A DNA stretch of 29,549 nt, taken from Ruminococcus sp. GTDB lineage: Bacteria > Bacillota_A > Clostridia > Oscillospirales > Acutalibacteraceae. Position 1 is the stretch's first letter. Every line of letters begins with the position of its first letter. Shown here one piece after another: positions 1 through 6,856 of this stretch. The position numbers and the translations under genes are program-made. The stretch lies in contig JAFUPE010000072.1 in assembly GCA_017481395.1 (NCBI GenBank), forward strand, positions 1 to 29,549, given 5' to 3'. The notes under the pieces are model-generated. The model was not told where the DNA came from and did not search any database. It saw nothing but the letters and a program-made list of their open reading frames with translations.

Positions 1-9
1 AAAAAGGGG

Positions 10-15
10 TATAAT
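10..15 (+). promoter_or_regulatory. -10 element of the tRNA promoter
   Basis: A perfect TATAAT lies 16 bases before the first base of tRNA-Gln, as expected for a sigma-A promoter. The -35 element would lie outside the window, so only the -10 is supported. Confidence 0.6.
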
Positions 16-31
16 AATCAACGTTGTCCAT

Positions 32-105
32 TGCGGAATTGTGTAAGGGTAGCACAGCAGACTCTGACTCTGTTTGTCTGGGTTCGAATCCTAGTTCCGC
101 AGCCA
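32..105 (+). tRNA. tRNA-Gln (anticodon CUG)
   Basis: A complete cloverleaf can be drawn. The acceptor arms TGCGGAA and TTCCGCA pair over seven bases, followed by discriminator G and an encoded CCA end. The anticodon loop CTCTGAC gives anticodon CTG, which reads CAG. The T loop TTCGAAT is canonical. It is the first of two tRNA genes, each followed by its own intrinsic terminator. Confidence 0.95.
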
Positions 106-107
106 AT

Positions 108-137
108 ACGGCTCCGAGTCAATCGGAGCCGTTTTTA
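108..137 (+). terminator. Rho-independent terminator after tRNA-Gln
   Basis: A 10-bp perfect stem (ACGGCTCCGA with TCGGAGCCGT) with a five-base loop runs straight into a T tract. It begins three bases after the tRNA CCA end. Confidence 0.92.
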
Positions 138-156
138 TTTTTGTTTAATTTGTTAT

Positions 157-233
157 CGGGGTGTAGCGCAGTTTGGTAGCGCGCATCGTTCGGGACGATG
201 AAGTCGTGGGTTCGAATCCCGTCACCCCGACCA
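157..233 (+). tRNA. tRNA-Pro (anticodon CGG)
   Basis: The acceptor stem CGGGGTG/CACCCCG is perfect and is followed by A and an encoded CCA. The anticodon stem CATCG/CGATG closes the loop TTCGGGA, giving anticodon CGG for codon CCG. The T arm GTGGG-TTCGAAT-CCCGT is canonical. Confidence 0.95.
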
Positions 234-240
234 GAAAAAG

Positions 241-267
241 CGACAAGTTTCGACTTGTCGTTTTTTC
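241..267 (+). terminator. Rho-independent terminator after tRNA-Pro
   Basis: An 8-bp perfect stem (CGACAAGT/ACTTGTCG) closes a TTCG tetraloop and is followed by six T residues. It starts seven bases after the tRNA end. Confidence 0.92.
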
Positions 268-268
268 A

Positions 269-450
269 TCGATATAAATTCCTAACGGAATTTGCGATAT
301 ACCTTCGGAGCGATATATTACAGAGTAATGCGATATGTTCCTGCGGGACGAGAATGGAATTTATATCATATCGCAACGCAACGAAGTGTAGTTATATCGA
401 ATTTGCGTAAGCTAAATATATCGTTTTGTGCGTTAGCACAAAATATCGCT
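269..450. repeat. Array of mini-hairpins with CGATAT/ATATCG spacers
   Basis: Short stem-loops sit at regular spacing: 276-293 (AAATTCC/GGAATTT), 317-329 (ATTAC/GTAAT), 337-349 (GTTCC/GGGAC with one G-T pair) and 424-443 (TTTTGTGC/GCACAAAA). They are separated by CGATAT in the first half (295-300, 311-316, 331-336) and by its reverse complement ATATCG in the second half. A 12-bp perfect inverted repeat, 271-282 with 356-367, could close a multibranched structure. No credible coding region is present. It resembles an intergenic repeat array; its function is unknown. Confidence 0.7.
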
Positions 451-521
451 TAAATATGTAGGGGTTCAAGCTCATAACTCAAAAATTCAAAGGGCATCGA
501 ATTTGTATGCCTTGACTATAT

Positions 522-557
522 AAGCACGGTAGTATTTTGCTATTGTGCTTTTTTATT
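522..557 (+). terminator. Orphan intrinsic terminator
   Basis: An 11-bp stem with two G-T pairs (522-532 with 540-550) is followed by a T run. No plus-strand gene precedes it except the tRNAs 290 bases upstream. It may stop read-through or end a small RNA that includes the hairpin at 491-513. Confidence 0.6.
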
Positions 558-591
558 TCCAATTATGGTATTCAGTTCTGAAAAGTGAGTA

Positions 592-631
592 GTAATAAAA
601 ACCACCGAAGTTGATAAAAACCTCGGTGGTT
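592..631 (-). terminator. Terminator of the B12-regulated operon
   Basis: ACCACCGA (601-608) pairs with TCGGTGGT (623-630). Read on the minus strand the hairpin is followed by TTTTATTACT. It lies immediately after the minus-strand stop at 635. Confidence 0.85.
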
Positions 632-634
632 AAT

Positions 635-1147
635 TTAATATATATACTTTTCTGCTTTTTTAAGCACTGCTATAATGGGGCAGATTAAAAGTCCGCACAC
701 AATGTTGCTTACTCCGTGAATAAGGTCAAAAGGCAGTCCCGATATAATCCACGCAACAGTTGCCTCAAAGCTCAGCCCGAAGAATATTGCCTGAGCAGGA
801 GCGTACAGTATGCCGAATAAAAAGCCGTGCAAACCGCAAAGTCCGCAGTATACAAAAGGCTTTGCTTTTTTGGGCATATTTTTTGGCAAAAGCATTACTG
901 CACCCCAGAGTATTGTCCAGATGTAAAGGTACGGTACCCACCACACGTTAAAGCCTGCAAAAAGTCCGTTTAAAAGTACGTAAATGTAAATGGGGTATAG
1001 TGCTTTTTGCCTGTAAACTACTGTGGTTGCAATGGTGAATACGCCCAGTAAATGGATGTTAGGCAGAACCTCCATCAGCATTTTTGACGCAAACATCATT
1101 GCTCCCAACATGCCGAAAACAGCAATTTCCTTGATGTTAAGCTTCAT
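635..1147 (-). CDS. ECF transporter S component, probable corrinoid/cobalamin specificity (CblT-like)
   Basis: This is a 170-residue integral membrane protein with about five to six hydrophobic segments and short loops, the size and layout of S components (substrate-binding subunits) of energy-coupling-factor vitamin transporters. The N-terminus MKLNIKEIAVFGMLGAMMF is typical of that superfamily. Its ATG overlaps the TAA of the upstream lipoprotein gene (TAATG), so translation is probably coupled. The pair follows a cobalamin riboswitch, and B12-regulated S components are an established group, so corrinoid uptake is inferred from context. The shared EcfA/EcfA'/EcfT module is not encoded in this window. 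The substrate is not proven; a precursor such as cobinamide or dimethylbenzimidazole is possible. Confidence 0.78.
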   Translation of the reverse strand: MKLNIKEIAVFGMLGAMMFASKMLMEVLPNIHLLGVFTIATTVVYRQKALYPIYIYVLLNGLFAGFNVWWVPYLYIWTILWGAVMLLPKNMPKKAKPFVYCGLCGLHGFLFGILYAPAQAIFFGLSFEATVAWIISGLPFDLIHGVSNIVCGLLICPIIAVLKKAEKYIY

Positions 1148-1599
1148 TACTCTACTCTAAAGGAATAGACCTTGCCTTCTTCAATAGGGGTGACCTCTAC
1201 GCCACTCATTGCATATTCATTGTCAATGTAAAAAGCCCAGTACTTGCCGTCTTTGTCAAAGTCTGCGGTAACGCCGTTAACGGTTTTGACGTATAGTCCG
1301 TAGGGCCCTTCTTCGCCCTCTAAAAGAGCAAGCTCCAAAAGTGCCTCGCCTACAGTTTCTTTGTCGGTGTGAATCTCAAAAACAGTTTCAATACCGTCGT
1401 AGTCTGTAACCGTAAAGTCAAAAGTTTTAATGCCCTCGCCAAGTACAGTAACACCTGTTGAAGAAGTGGTAACTAAAGGTGTTTCTGTGTTGGTTGGTTT
1501 ATTATTGTCACCGCAACCTGCTGAAACAAGTGCCATAGCCGCAATAAGCACAGTCAGGAGGCAAAGCGACAAAAATTTTTTAAAATTTGTCATCTTCAT
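1147..1599 (-). CDS. DUF4430 lipoprotein, probable corrinoid-binding
   Basis: The 150-residue protein has a lipoprotein signal peptide with lipobox ending S-A-G-C (Cys29), a Thr/Asn-rich spacer, and a C-terminal domain of about 90 residues. Phrases such as TVGEALLELALL and YWAFYIDNEYAMSGV, ending in a 'GKVYSFRVE' strand, fit DUF4430, the transcobalamin/intrinsic-factor C-terminal-like beta domain. That family relation to cobalamin carriers, the overlap with an ECF S component and the upstream cobalamin riboswitch all point to a surface corrinoid-capture protein handing ligand to the S component. It would be anchored on the outer face of the membrane. The ATG used (MKMTN) is preceded by AGGAG. 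Confidence 0.82.
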   Translation of the reverse strand: MKMTNFKKFLSLCLLTVLIAAMALVSAGCGDNNKPTNTETPLVTTSSTGVTVLGEGIKTFDFTVTDYDGIETVFEIHTDKETVGEALLELALLEGEEGPYGLYVKTVNGVTADFDKDGKYWAFYIDNEYAMSGVEVTPIEEGKVYSFRVE

Positions 1600-1634
1600 A
1601 TTATTCTCCTATAAATTTTGTATTTCCCCACTTT

Positions 1635-1822
1635 GTCGGCACTCGCAACTATTTGTGTGGATTTTGCCTTAAAAATATTCCGACTTTGGCTCGTTTTCTT
1701 CGCCTTCTCGGTTTTATCCAATGGCTTGTCACCCCTTGCGGCAGGGGATAGAAGAAAATTTTAAGATGCCTTACGGCGACGGGCTCGTACAGGATTTGCA
1801 CCTGTTTCCTTTTAAGACCTTA
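1635..1822 (-). promoter_or_regulatory. Cobalamin riboswitch
   Basis: On the minus strand the leader contains the cobalamin-aptamer hallmarks in order. First is GGAAACAGGTGCAAATCC, then TGTACGAGCCCGTCGCC. The B12-box-like AAGCCATTG follows (its complement lies at 1719-1726), with GAGAAGGCG shortly after. A GTCGG/CCGAC pairing (1680-1684 with 1635-1639) near the end could be part of the expression platform. It lies between a sigma-A promoter and the DUF4430 lipoprotein start. The B12 box has one change from the usual AGCCACTG. Boundaries are approximate. Confidence 0.9.
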
Positions 1823-1824
1823 AT

Positions 1825-1853
1825 ATTGTATCATAATCGACAGAAAGCTTCAA
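1825..1853 (-). promoter_or_regulatory. Sigma-A promoter of the B12 operon
   Basis: On the minus strand TTGAAG and TACAAT are separated by exactly 17 bases. The riboswitch begins a few bases downstream. Confidence 0.75.
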
Positions 1854-1885
1854 GATTAAGCAAAATATTTCTAAAAATCCGTTTA

Positions 1886-1914
1886 TTGCACAAAGCTAAG
1901 CAAAGTTATAAAAT
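1886..1914 (+). promoter_or_regulatory. Sigma-A promoter of the permease operon
   Basis: TTGCAC, a 17-base spacer and TAAAAT lie 32 bases before the permease ATG. A ribosome-binding site AAGGGG precedes the start. Confidence 0.6.
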
Positions 1915-1946
1915 ATACAAGGTATTTAAAAAGGGGATAGAATAAT

Positions 1947-3098
1947 ATGAAAGCCATAAGCTTTAATAATATTTTTTCAAAAATAATAGAGTTTATAAAG
2001 AAAAATCCTGTGCTTACCATAGCTTTCTTCGCGGCACTTATTACTTGCTTCTTTGTGCCGATTGATAAAGGATATCTTGACTATTTCGATTACAAAACCC
2101 TGACCTGCCTTTTCTGTGTGTTGGCGGTGGTTTGTGCTCTTAAAAACATAAGCTTTTTCTATGTTCTTGCCCGAAAAATCGTCGAGCTTTTCAGAAATGC
2201 CAGACTTGCTGTTTTGGCACTTGTATACATAACCTTTTTGGGCTCTATGCTGATAGCTAACGATATGGCACTTCTGACGTTTCTGCCCTTAGGCTACTAT
2301 GTGCTTCATACAACCCATAAGGAAAAGTACATGGCTTTTACATTTATTATGCAGAACATTGCCGCCAACTTGGGCGGAATGCTTACCCCGTTTGGCAATC
2401 CTCAGAATCTTTACCTTTACTCAAAGTTCGGTATCCCCACAGGGGAGTTTGTGCTTATAATGCTTCCGCCGTTTCTGCTTTCAATAGCACTTATTACAGC
2501 TTGCTGTCTCTTTTTTGTAAAGGCAGAGCCCCTACGCCTTTCAAGCAAAAAGATTTACTTAAGTCCCCGAAGAACAGGTGTGTATTTAGCACTTTTTGCT
2601 TTGTCGATTATCATAGTGTTCAGAATAATTCCATATTGGATAGGACTCATAATTATCCCCATAGCCATAGGAATTCTCGATTACAAGGCTCTTAAGGCGG
2701 TAGACTACGGATTGCTTTTTACTTTTGTGTTTTTCTTTACTTTCTCGGGTAATATGAGCCGTATCGAAGTCGTAAGGGAGCTTTTCTCGATTCTTCTTGA
2801 GAAAAACACCCTGCTTGTAAGCGTTACCTCTTGTCAGATAATCAGCAATGTGCCTTCGGCAATTCTTCTCTCTCAGTTTACCGAAAATTATGCCGATTTA
2901 CTTGTGGGCGTTAATATCGGCGGCGTAGGAACTTTGATTTCGTCTCTGGCAAGCCTTATTACCTTTCGCGAGTATAACCGCCATAACAGCGGTAAAACTT
3001 TAAGGTATATCGGCGAGTTTTCGCTGTTTAACTTTGGTTTTCTCATAATTTTAACTTCATTTATGATGATTTTTAAGGATATGATAAAGTGGATATAA
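1947..3098 (+). CDS. SLC13/ArsB-type (ion transporter superfamily) permease
   Basis: This 383-residue protein has roughly ten or more hydrophobic segments. The stretch around residues 135-155 (ANLGGMLTPFGNPQNLYL) matches the conserved re-entrant-loop motif of the citrate/dicarboxylate/arsenite 'ion transporter' superfamily. A second loop near residue 300 has SNVPSAILLSQF, resembling the partner motif (S-N-x-P). It probably moves an organic or inorganic anion across the cytoplasmic membrane; the substrate cannot be read from the sequence. Its end overlaps the next gene by 10 bases, so the permease and hydrolase form one translational unit. It diverges from the B12 operon. Confidence 0.78.
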   Translation: MKAISFNNIFSKIIEFIKKNPVLTIAFFAALITCFFVPIDKGYLDYFDYKTLTCLFCVLAVVCALKNISFFYVLARKIVELFRNARLAVLALVYITFLGSMLIANDMALLTFLPLGYYVLHTTHKEKYMAFTFIMQNIAANLGGMLTPFGNPQNLYLYSKFGIPTGEFVLIMLPPFLLSIALITACCLFFVKAEPLRLSSKKIYLSPRRTGVYLALFALSIIIVFRIIPYWIGLIIIPIAIGILDYKALKAVDYGLLFTFVFFFTFSGNMSRIEVVRELFSILLEKNTLLVSVTSCQIISNVPSAILLSQFTENYADLLVGVNIGGVGTLISSLASLITFREYNRHNSGKTLRYIGEFSLFNFGFLIILTSFMMIFKDMIKWI

Positions 3099-3964
3099 AA
3101 ATTACAGACGTACGCTCCTTAAAGGGCGACAGTGCATTTCTTATAGACGACGGAAAAACCTCGGTGCTGTACGATTCGGGCTTTGGCTTTACAGGCTTTA
3201 GTGTGGCCGAAAATATAAAAAAAGAATTAAAGGGCAGAAGTCTTAACTTCATTTTTCTTACTCATTCTCACTACGACCACGCCTTAGGCTCGGCTTACAT
3301 TTTAGAGCGATTTAAGGATGCTAAGGTTGTGGCAGGCGAATACGCCGAAAAGATTTTTGCAAAGCCTACGGCAAAGTCTCTTATGCGTGAGCTTGACCAA
3401 AAATTCGCCCATAAAAACGGGGTAGAGGTGTACGAGGATTTAGCTGACAATTTAAAGGTGCACATCAGTGTTAAAGACGGCGACAAAATAAATGCAGGCG
3501 GCATGTGCTTTACTGCTCTTAATTTACCGGGGCACACAAAATGTTCGGTAGGCTACTATTTAGAAAGCGAAAAGCTTCTTTTAAGCACCGAGTCTTTAGG
3601 TGTTTATGTAGGCGAGGGTATGGTGGTGCCCTCTTATCTGGTAGGTTACCAAATGGTGCTTGACTCTATTAAAAAAGTCCAAAGCCTTGACGTCGAAAGA
3701 ATTCTTGTTCCTCATTATGGTGTTATCGAAAAAGAAGAGGCAAAGCTTTATTTAAACAAAGCCTTTGACAGTGCAGTATCTACCGCTGAGGAAATTGCAG
3801 AAATCTTAAAGTCGGGCGGTAGTAAGACGGATGCCGTAAACCATTTTGCGGCGAAATATTACAAAGGCAAAGTAAAGGAAATTTACCCATATGACGCCAT
3901 GATGCTTAATACCTCGATTACCGTTGACCTTATTGAAAGGGAGCTTGTCCATCCTGCTATATAA
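3089..3964 (+). CDS. Metallo-beta-lactamase-fold hydrolase
   Basis: The 291-residue protein carries the signature HSHYDH (H-x-H-x-D-H, near residues 60-65). Later metal-site landmarks are LPGHTKCSVGYY and PHYGVI near residue 210. The bridging-Asp position is less clear (LLSTESLGVY). The start is GTG at 3089, chosen because AAGGA lies nine bases upstream; an ATG at 3081 is in the permease frame. The gene overlaps the permease by 10 bases, suggesting that the substrate imported by the permease or a derivative is hydrolysed, but this is inference. The C-terminal helical region of about 70 residues is typical of stand-alone glyoxalase-II-like enzymes. Confidence 0.85.
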   Translation: MDIKITDVRSLKGDSAFLIDDGKTSVLYDSGFGFTGFSVAENIKKELKGRSLNFIFLTHSHYDHALGSAYILERFKDAKVVAGEYAEKIFAKPTAKSLMRELDQKFAHKNGVEVYEDLADNLKVHISVKDGDKINAGGMCFTALNLPGHTKCSVGYYLESEKLLLSTESLGVYVGEGMVVPSYLVGYQMVLDSIKKVQSLDVERILVPHYGVIEKEEAKLYLNKAFDSAVSTAEEIAEILKSGGSKTDAVNHFAAKYYKGKVKEIYPYDAMMLNTSITVDLIERELVHPAI

Positions 3965-3990
3965 AAATAGTTGCGATTATAAAGGCTGCA

Positions 3991-4028
3991 AAAAACCGAC
4001 CCTGCAAATTCTGCAAGGTCGGTATTTT
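3991..4028. terminator. Bidirectional terminator between convergent genes
   Basis: A 12-bp stem with one mismatch (3995-4006 with 4012-4023) is flanked by A-rich sequence on the left and TATTTTTATA on the right. It can serve both the plus-strand hydrolase and the minus-strand kinase. Confidence 0.85.
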
Positions 4029-4038
4029 TATATCATAC

Positions 4039-4872
4039 TTAATTATTAACCATTTCAATTAATTTGCCCAACACAGGCTCAAATTTAGCACCGTACCAGT
4101 GGTTTTCTTCCTCGGCGGTAGCTTTGATACACTCCAAAGCGTAGTCAGCGGCGATTTTTGCGGCATCATATGCACTTTTGCCGCGGATAAATGCACCCGC
4201 AAAGGCAGAGGCGTAAATATCGCCTGTACCATGACAGGAGTTAGGCAAAAGCTCATGCTCATAGTAGCTTTGCTTGCCGTCTTCAAACACAACGACACCT
4301 GTAAATCCCTTTCGGTAAGAAATACCTGTGAAGATAATATTCTTACAGCCTAAATCGCAAAGCTTGCTGATAATTCCGTCAATATAAGCTTTATCGTATT
4401 CGGTCTTGTACTCGGTATCAGTCAGCAGACAAGCCTCGGTAATGTTGGGGATAATGTAGTCAGCCTCACTGCAAAGACCCTTCATAGCTTCAACAAAACA
4501 TTGGTCAAAGCCGGGATAAAGCTTGCCGCCGTCTGCCATAGCAGGGTCAACAATGGTTTTGGCACCTTCTTTAAGTGCACTTTTAAAAATATCCTTAACG
4601 TAGTCAATCTGCTTTGTGCTACCAAGGTAACCTGTGTAAATAGCGTCAAATTTTATGTTTTCCTTTGCCCAGTGCTCGTTTATAGCGGGCATATCTTCGG
4701 TAAGGTCTCTGAAGGTGTAGCCTTTAAAGCCAGCTGTGTGCGTGGATAGCACAGCCGAAGGCAAAACGCAGGTTTCAACGCCACAGGCAGAAATTACAGG
4801 CAAAGCCACAGTCAGCGAACATTGACCCACGCAGGAAATATCTTGAATTGTCAGAATTTTTTTATATGACAT
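4039..4872 (-). CDS. Pyridoxamine/pyridoxal kinase (ribokinase-like)
   Basis: The 277-residue enzyme opens with KKILTIQDISCVGQCSL, the N-terminus typical of PdxY/PdxK-type kinases. The ribokinase-superfamily anion hole HGTGD is near residues 214-218, its Asp being the expected catalytic base. It would phosphorylate pyridoxal, pyridoxamine or pyridoxine with ATP to feed the PLP pool by salvage. The second ATG (4872) is preferred: AAGGAG lies nine bases before it, whereas the upstream ATG at 4881 directly abuts that site. It sits 90 bases downstream of a same-strand MocR-type regulator, an arrangement seen for PLP-controlled salvage genes. Hydroxymethylpyrimidine kinase activity is an alternative within this superfamily. 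Confidence 0.85.
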   Translation of the reverse strand: MSYKKILTIQDISCVGQCSLTVALPVISACGVETCVLPSAVLSTHTAGFKGYTFRDLTEDMPAINEHWAKENIKFDAIYTGYLGSTKQIDYVKDIFKSALKEGAKTIVDPAMADGGKLYPGFDQCFVEAMKGLCSEADYIIPNITEACLLTDTEYKTEYDKAYIDGIISKLCDLGCKNIIFTGISYRKGFTGVVVFEDGKQSYYEHELLPNSCHGTGDIYASAFAGAFIRGKSAYDAAKIAADYALECIKATAEEENHWYGAKFEPVLGKLIEMVNN

Positions 4873-4962
4873 AAATACCATCTCCTTTTCTTAACGGGTT
4901 CTATTTTACCACCTGTTGATAATACTTAAATAATCAAAATAGTAAAAAATAATATAACCAGA

Positions 4963-6057
4963 TTACCGCGATTTTCTTTTGGCTCGCCTTACGCGGTTAA
5001 TATGTCGTTCAAAATTACCGCTTTCGATAAGCTCGGTAATTACATATTGGTCAAGTACAGGCACAGTGCAGGAGTAAAAGCCAAGCTGTGCATCAAATAT
5101 TTTCACAAGGCTTTCGGGCAGTACCATGTAGCCTACACGCATAGATGGAGCAATAGTCTCGGAAAAGGTATTAAGATAAATTACTCTGTCGTTTTTTGAA
5201 AGCGAAAATACAGTGTCCTCGTTTTTTTTCGAAACGGTTAGTTCGGAGGAGTAGTTGTCCTCAATAATGTAGCCCCCACGCTTTTGTGCCCATTTAAGGT
5301 ATTCCTGCCGTTTGCTTACGTTTGCGGTAACTCCCGAGGGATAGCTGTTAAATGGGGTAATGTGCAAAACTGTCGCAGTGGTTTTCTCAAGCTCAGATGT
5401 CTTAATGCCATTTCTGCCTAAGGTAAGCATATCTGTTTCAACGTTGTTTGCAGAGTAAACCTTAAGTATTTTTTCATATGACGGATTTTCTAAAGCAAAA
5501 ACCCTTGATTTTCCGAGAAGCTGAACAATAAGACCGTAAAGGTACTCGGCACCTGCACCGACTACAATTTGCTGAGGCATAACCTTAATTCCGTTACTGC
5601 GGTAAAGGTACCTTGCAATTGCACTTCTCAGCTCTTCGAGCCCTTGATTTGGCGATTTCTTAAGAATTTCACTTTCTTTCTCGCTTAGCACCTTACGTAC
5701 AGTTTTCTGAAGCAACGAAATGGGGAAGTCGCAGTCGATTTTCTGATGTGTTTTGTTGCTTTTATAACTTTCGAGCCGGGGTTCTGCGGTAGATAAAAAG
5801 TCGCTTTCTCTGTAAATTACGAAGTAACCGCTTCGCTCCTTGGCTTCAATATATCCCTCGTCGCAAAGTATAGAGTAGGCGTGCTCTACAGTTATGACGC
5901 TTACTCCTGTTTCCTCGCAAAGAAGCCTTTTCGAGGGCAGCTTACTGCCATACTTTAGGGCACCGCTTACAATATCACTTTTAATCTGCTCGTAAATCTG
6001 CAGGTATGCAAACTTGCCATTGCTCTCGTTTATTCCGTACTTCATCTGATAATACAC
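4963..6057 (-). CDS. MocR/PdxR-type regulator lacking the PLP lysine and C-terminal domain
   Basis: Residues 1-75 form a GntR-type winged helix (YLQIYEQIKSDIVSGALKYG, then SVITVEHAYSILCDEGYIE). Residues 110-350 are a fold-type-I aminotransferase-like domain (YPSGVT, IIEDNYSSEL, MRVGYMVLPE). In MocR proteins the aldimine lysine lies in a T/S-F-S-K motif; here it reads TFSE, with Glu300 (codon GAG, 5158-5160). The protein stops at residue 364, shortly after HINRVRRAKRK, whereas family members run about 80-100 residues further. Neither alternative frame restores the missing part before the kinase gene 90 bases away. It probably regulates the adjacent kinase, but classical PLP sensing is doubtful. 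Confidence 0.85.
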   Translation of the reverse strand: MYYQMKYGINESNGKFAYLQIYEQIKSDIVSGALKYGSKLPSKRLLCEETGVSVITVEHAYSILCDEGYIEAKERSGYFVIYRESDFLSTAEPRLESYKSNKTHQKIDCDFPISLLQKTVRKVLSEKESEILKKSPNQGLEELRSAIARYLYRSNGIKVMPQQIVVGAGAEYLYGLIVQLLGKSRVFALENPSYEKILKVYSANNVETDMLTLGRNGIKTSELEKTTATVLHITPFNSYPSGVTANVSKRQEYLKWAQKRGGYIIEDNYSSELTVSKKNEDTVFSLSKNDRVIYLNTFSETIAPSMRVGYMVLPESLVKIFDAQLGFYSCTVPVLDQYVITELIESGNFERHINRVRRAKRKSR

Positions 6058-6091
6058 AACCTTTAAATATCGTAAAAGTTATATAACCAAA

Positions 6092-6120
6092 ATTATAGTT
6101 TTATTTTTAAGGCTTGTCAA
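6092..6120 (-). promoter_or_regulatory. Consensus sigma-A promoter of the MocR-type gene
   Basis: On the minus strand TTGACA and TATAAT, both perfect consensus, are separated by 17 bases and lie 35 bases before the start codon. A strong core promoter is consistent with repression by a bound regulator. Confidence 0.85.
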
Positions 6121-6235
6121 TATTAGTCGGCATTAAAAGAAATAAACTGTAAATTCCGACATTATTTTACAAATTATCTATACAAATAAATTTTCTTGTG
6201 ATAAAATAGCCTTACAAATTTCAGGGGGTAATTTT

Positions 6236-6721
6236 ATGAAAAAAGTATTGATGTCAGCAGTGGCTATTTTAATGTGTATGTGTCTTTTTACTGCCTGCGG
6301 TGGCGGCAAAGCCCTTAACGACACACCTTTAACAGAGGCACTTGAAAGCATAAACGCCCAGCTTTTTAACGGCGGCGAAGGTATGAGGGCGGTTGATTCT
6401 CTCGATAAGTTAGAGCTTTACTATTCTATAGACCCTGCCGACGTAGCCGAATTTGCCGCCGAGGTAGCAAAGAATTCAGCAACTGAAATCGACGAGGTTG
6501 TGCTTGTAAAAGCTGTTGACGAAGAAGCTGCCAAGCGAGTAGCCGAAAAGCTTGAGCTCAGGCTCCAGTCTCAGAAAGACCTTTGTGCAAGCTACTCTGC
6601 CGAGCTTTTAGCCGTAGCCGACAAATGTTCTGTACGTACTCAGGGCGTATTGGTTTCGCTGATTATTACCGAGCAGTACGAAGAAGCAGTCAAAATCTGC
6701 GACGATTTACTTTTTAGCTGA
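6236..6721 (+). CDS. DUF4358-type lipoprotein
   Basis: This 161-residue protein begins with a lipoprotein signal peptide, lipobox F-T-A-C with Cys21. The mature part contains a motif around 'YYSIDPADVAEFAAEVAKNSATEIDEV' split over residues 62-90, followed by a 'K-x-x-D-E-E-A-A-K-R-V' helix and an 'R-x-x-S-Q-K-D' segment. This order matches the clostridial DUF4358 family of extracellular lipoproteins, whose function is unknown. The start has GGGGGT upstream. It is transcribed alone, between the divergent regulator and a strong terminator. Confidence 0.72.
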   Translation: MKKVLMSAVAILMCMCLFTACGGGKALNDTPLTEALESINAQLFNGGEGMRAVDSLDKLELYYSIDPADVAEFAAEVAKNSATEIDEVVLVKAVDEEAAKRVAEKLELRLQSQKDLCASYSAELLAVADKCSVRTQGVLVSLIITEQYEEAVKICDDLLFS

Positions 6722-6732
6722 TATTATTCAAT

Positions 6733-6762
6733 CCGCCGTTGCTAAAAACGGCGGTTTTTTTA
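6733..6762 (+). terminator. Rho-independent terminator
   Basis: CCGCCGTT (6733-6740) pairs with AACGGCGG (6747-6754), followed by seven T residues. Confidence 0.93.
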
Positions 6763-6797
6763 TTGCAGTTTGTTATCGTTTTAATTCTTTAATCGTA

Positions 6798-6826
6798 TTG
6801 ATACAGAATCTTATTTGTGTTACAAT
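6798..6826 (+). promoter_or_regulatory. Sigma-A promoter of pcrA
   Basis: TTGATA and TACAAT with a 17-base spacer lie 30 bases before the pcrA ATG. Confidence 0.75.
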
Positions 6827-6856
6827 GGTTAAAGTTTTTCGAAGGGATTTTTTATT

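Noticed and set aside
198..410. 70-residue plus-strand open frame
   Set aside because: It begins inside tRNA-Pro and runs through the terminator and hairpin array.
269..450. CRISPR-like look of the regularly spaced hairpins
   Set aside because: The repeated part is only six bases, spacers are palindromic, orientation inverts half way, and no cas genes are near.
461..485. Possible third tRNA remnant (GGGGTTCAAGCTC)
   Set aside because: It has no T-stem pairing and no acceptor or anticodon arm can be drawn.
1721..1945. 74-residue plus-strand open frame
   Set aside because: It is antisense to the cobalamin riboswitch and its promoter, with no ribosome-binding site.
4878..4962. Frameshift hiding the rest of the MocR-type protein
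   Set aside because: The other two frames after the stop give short non-homologous peptides, and only about 90 bases remain before the kinase gene, too little for the missing 80-100 residues.
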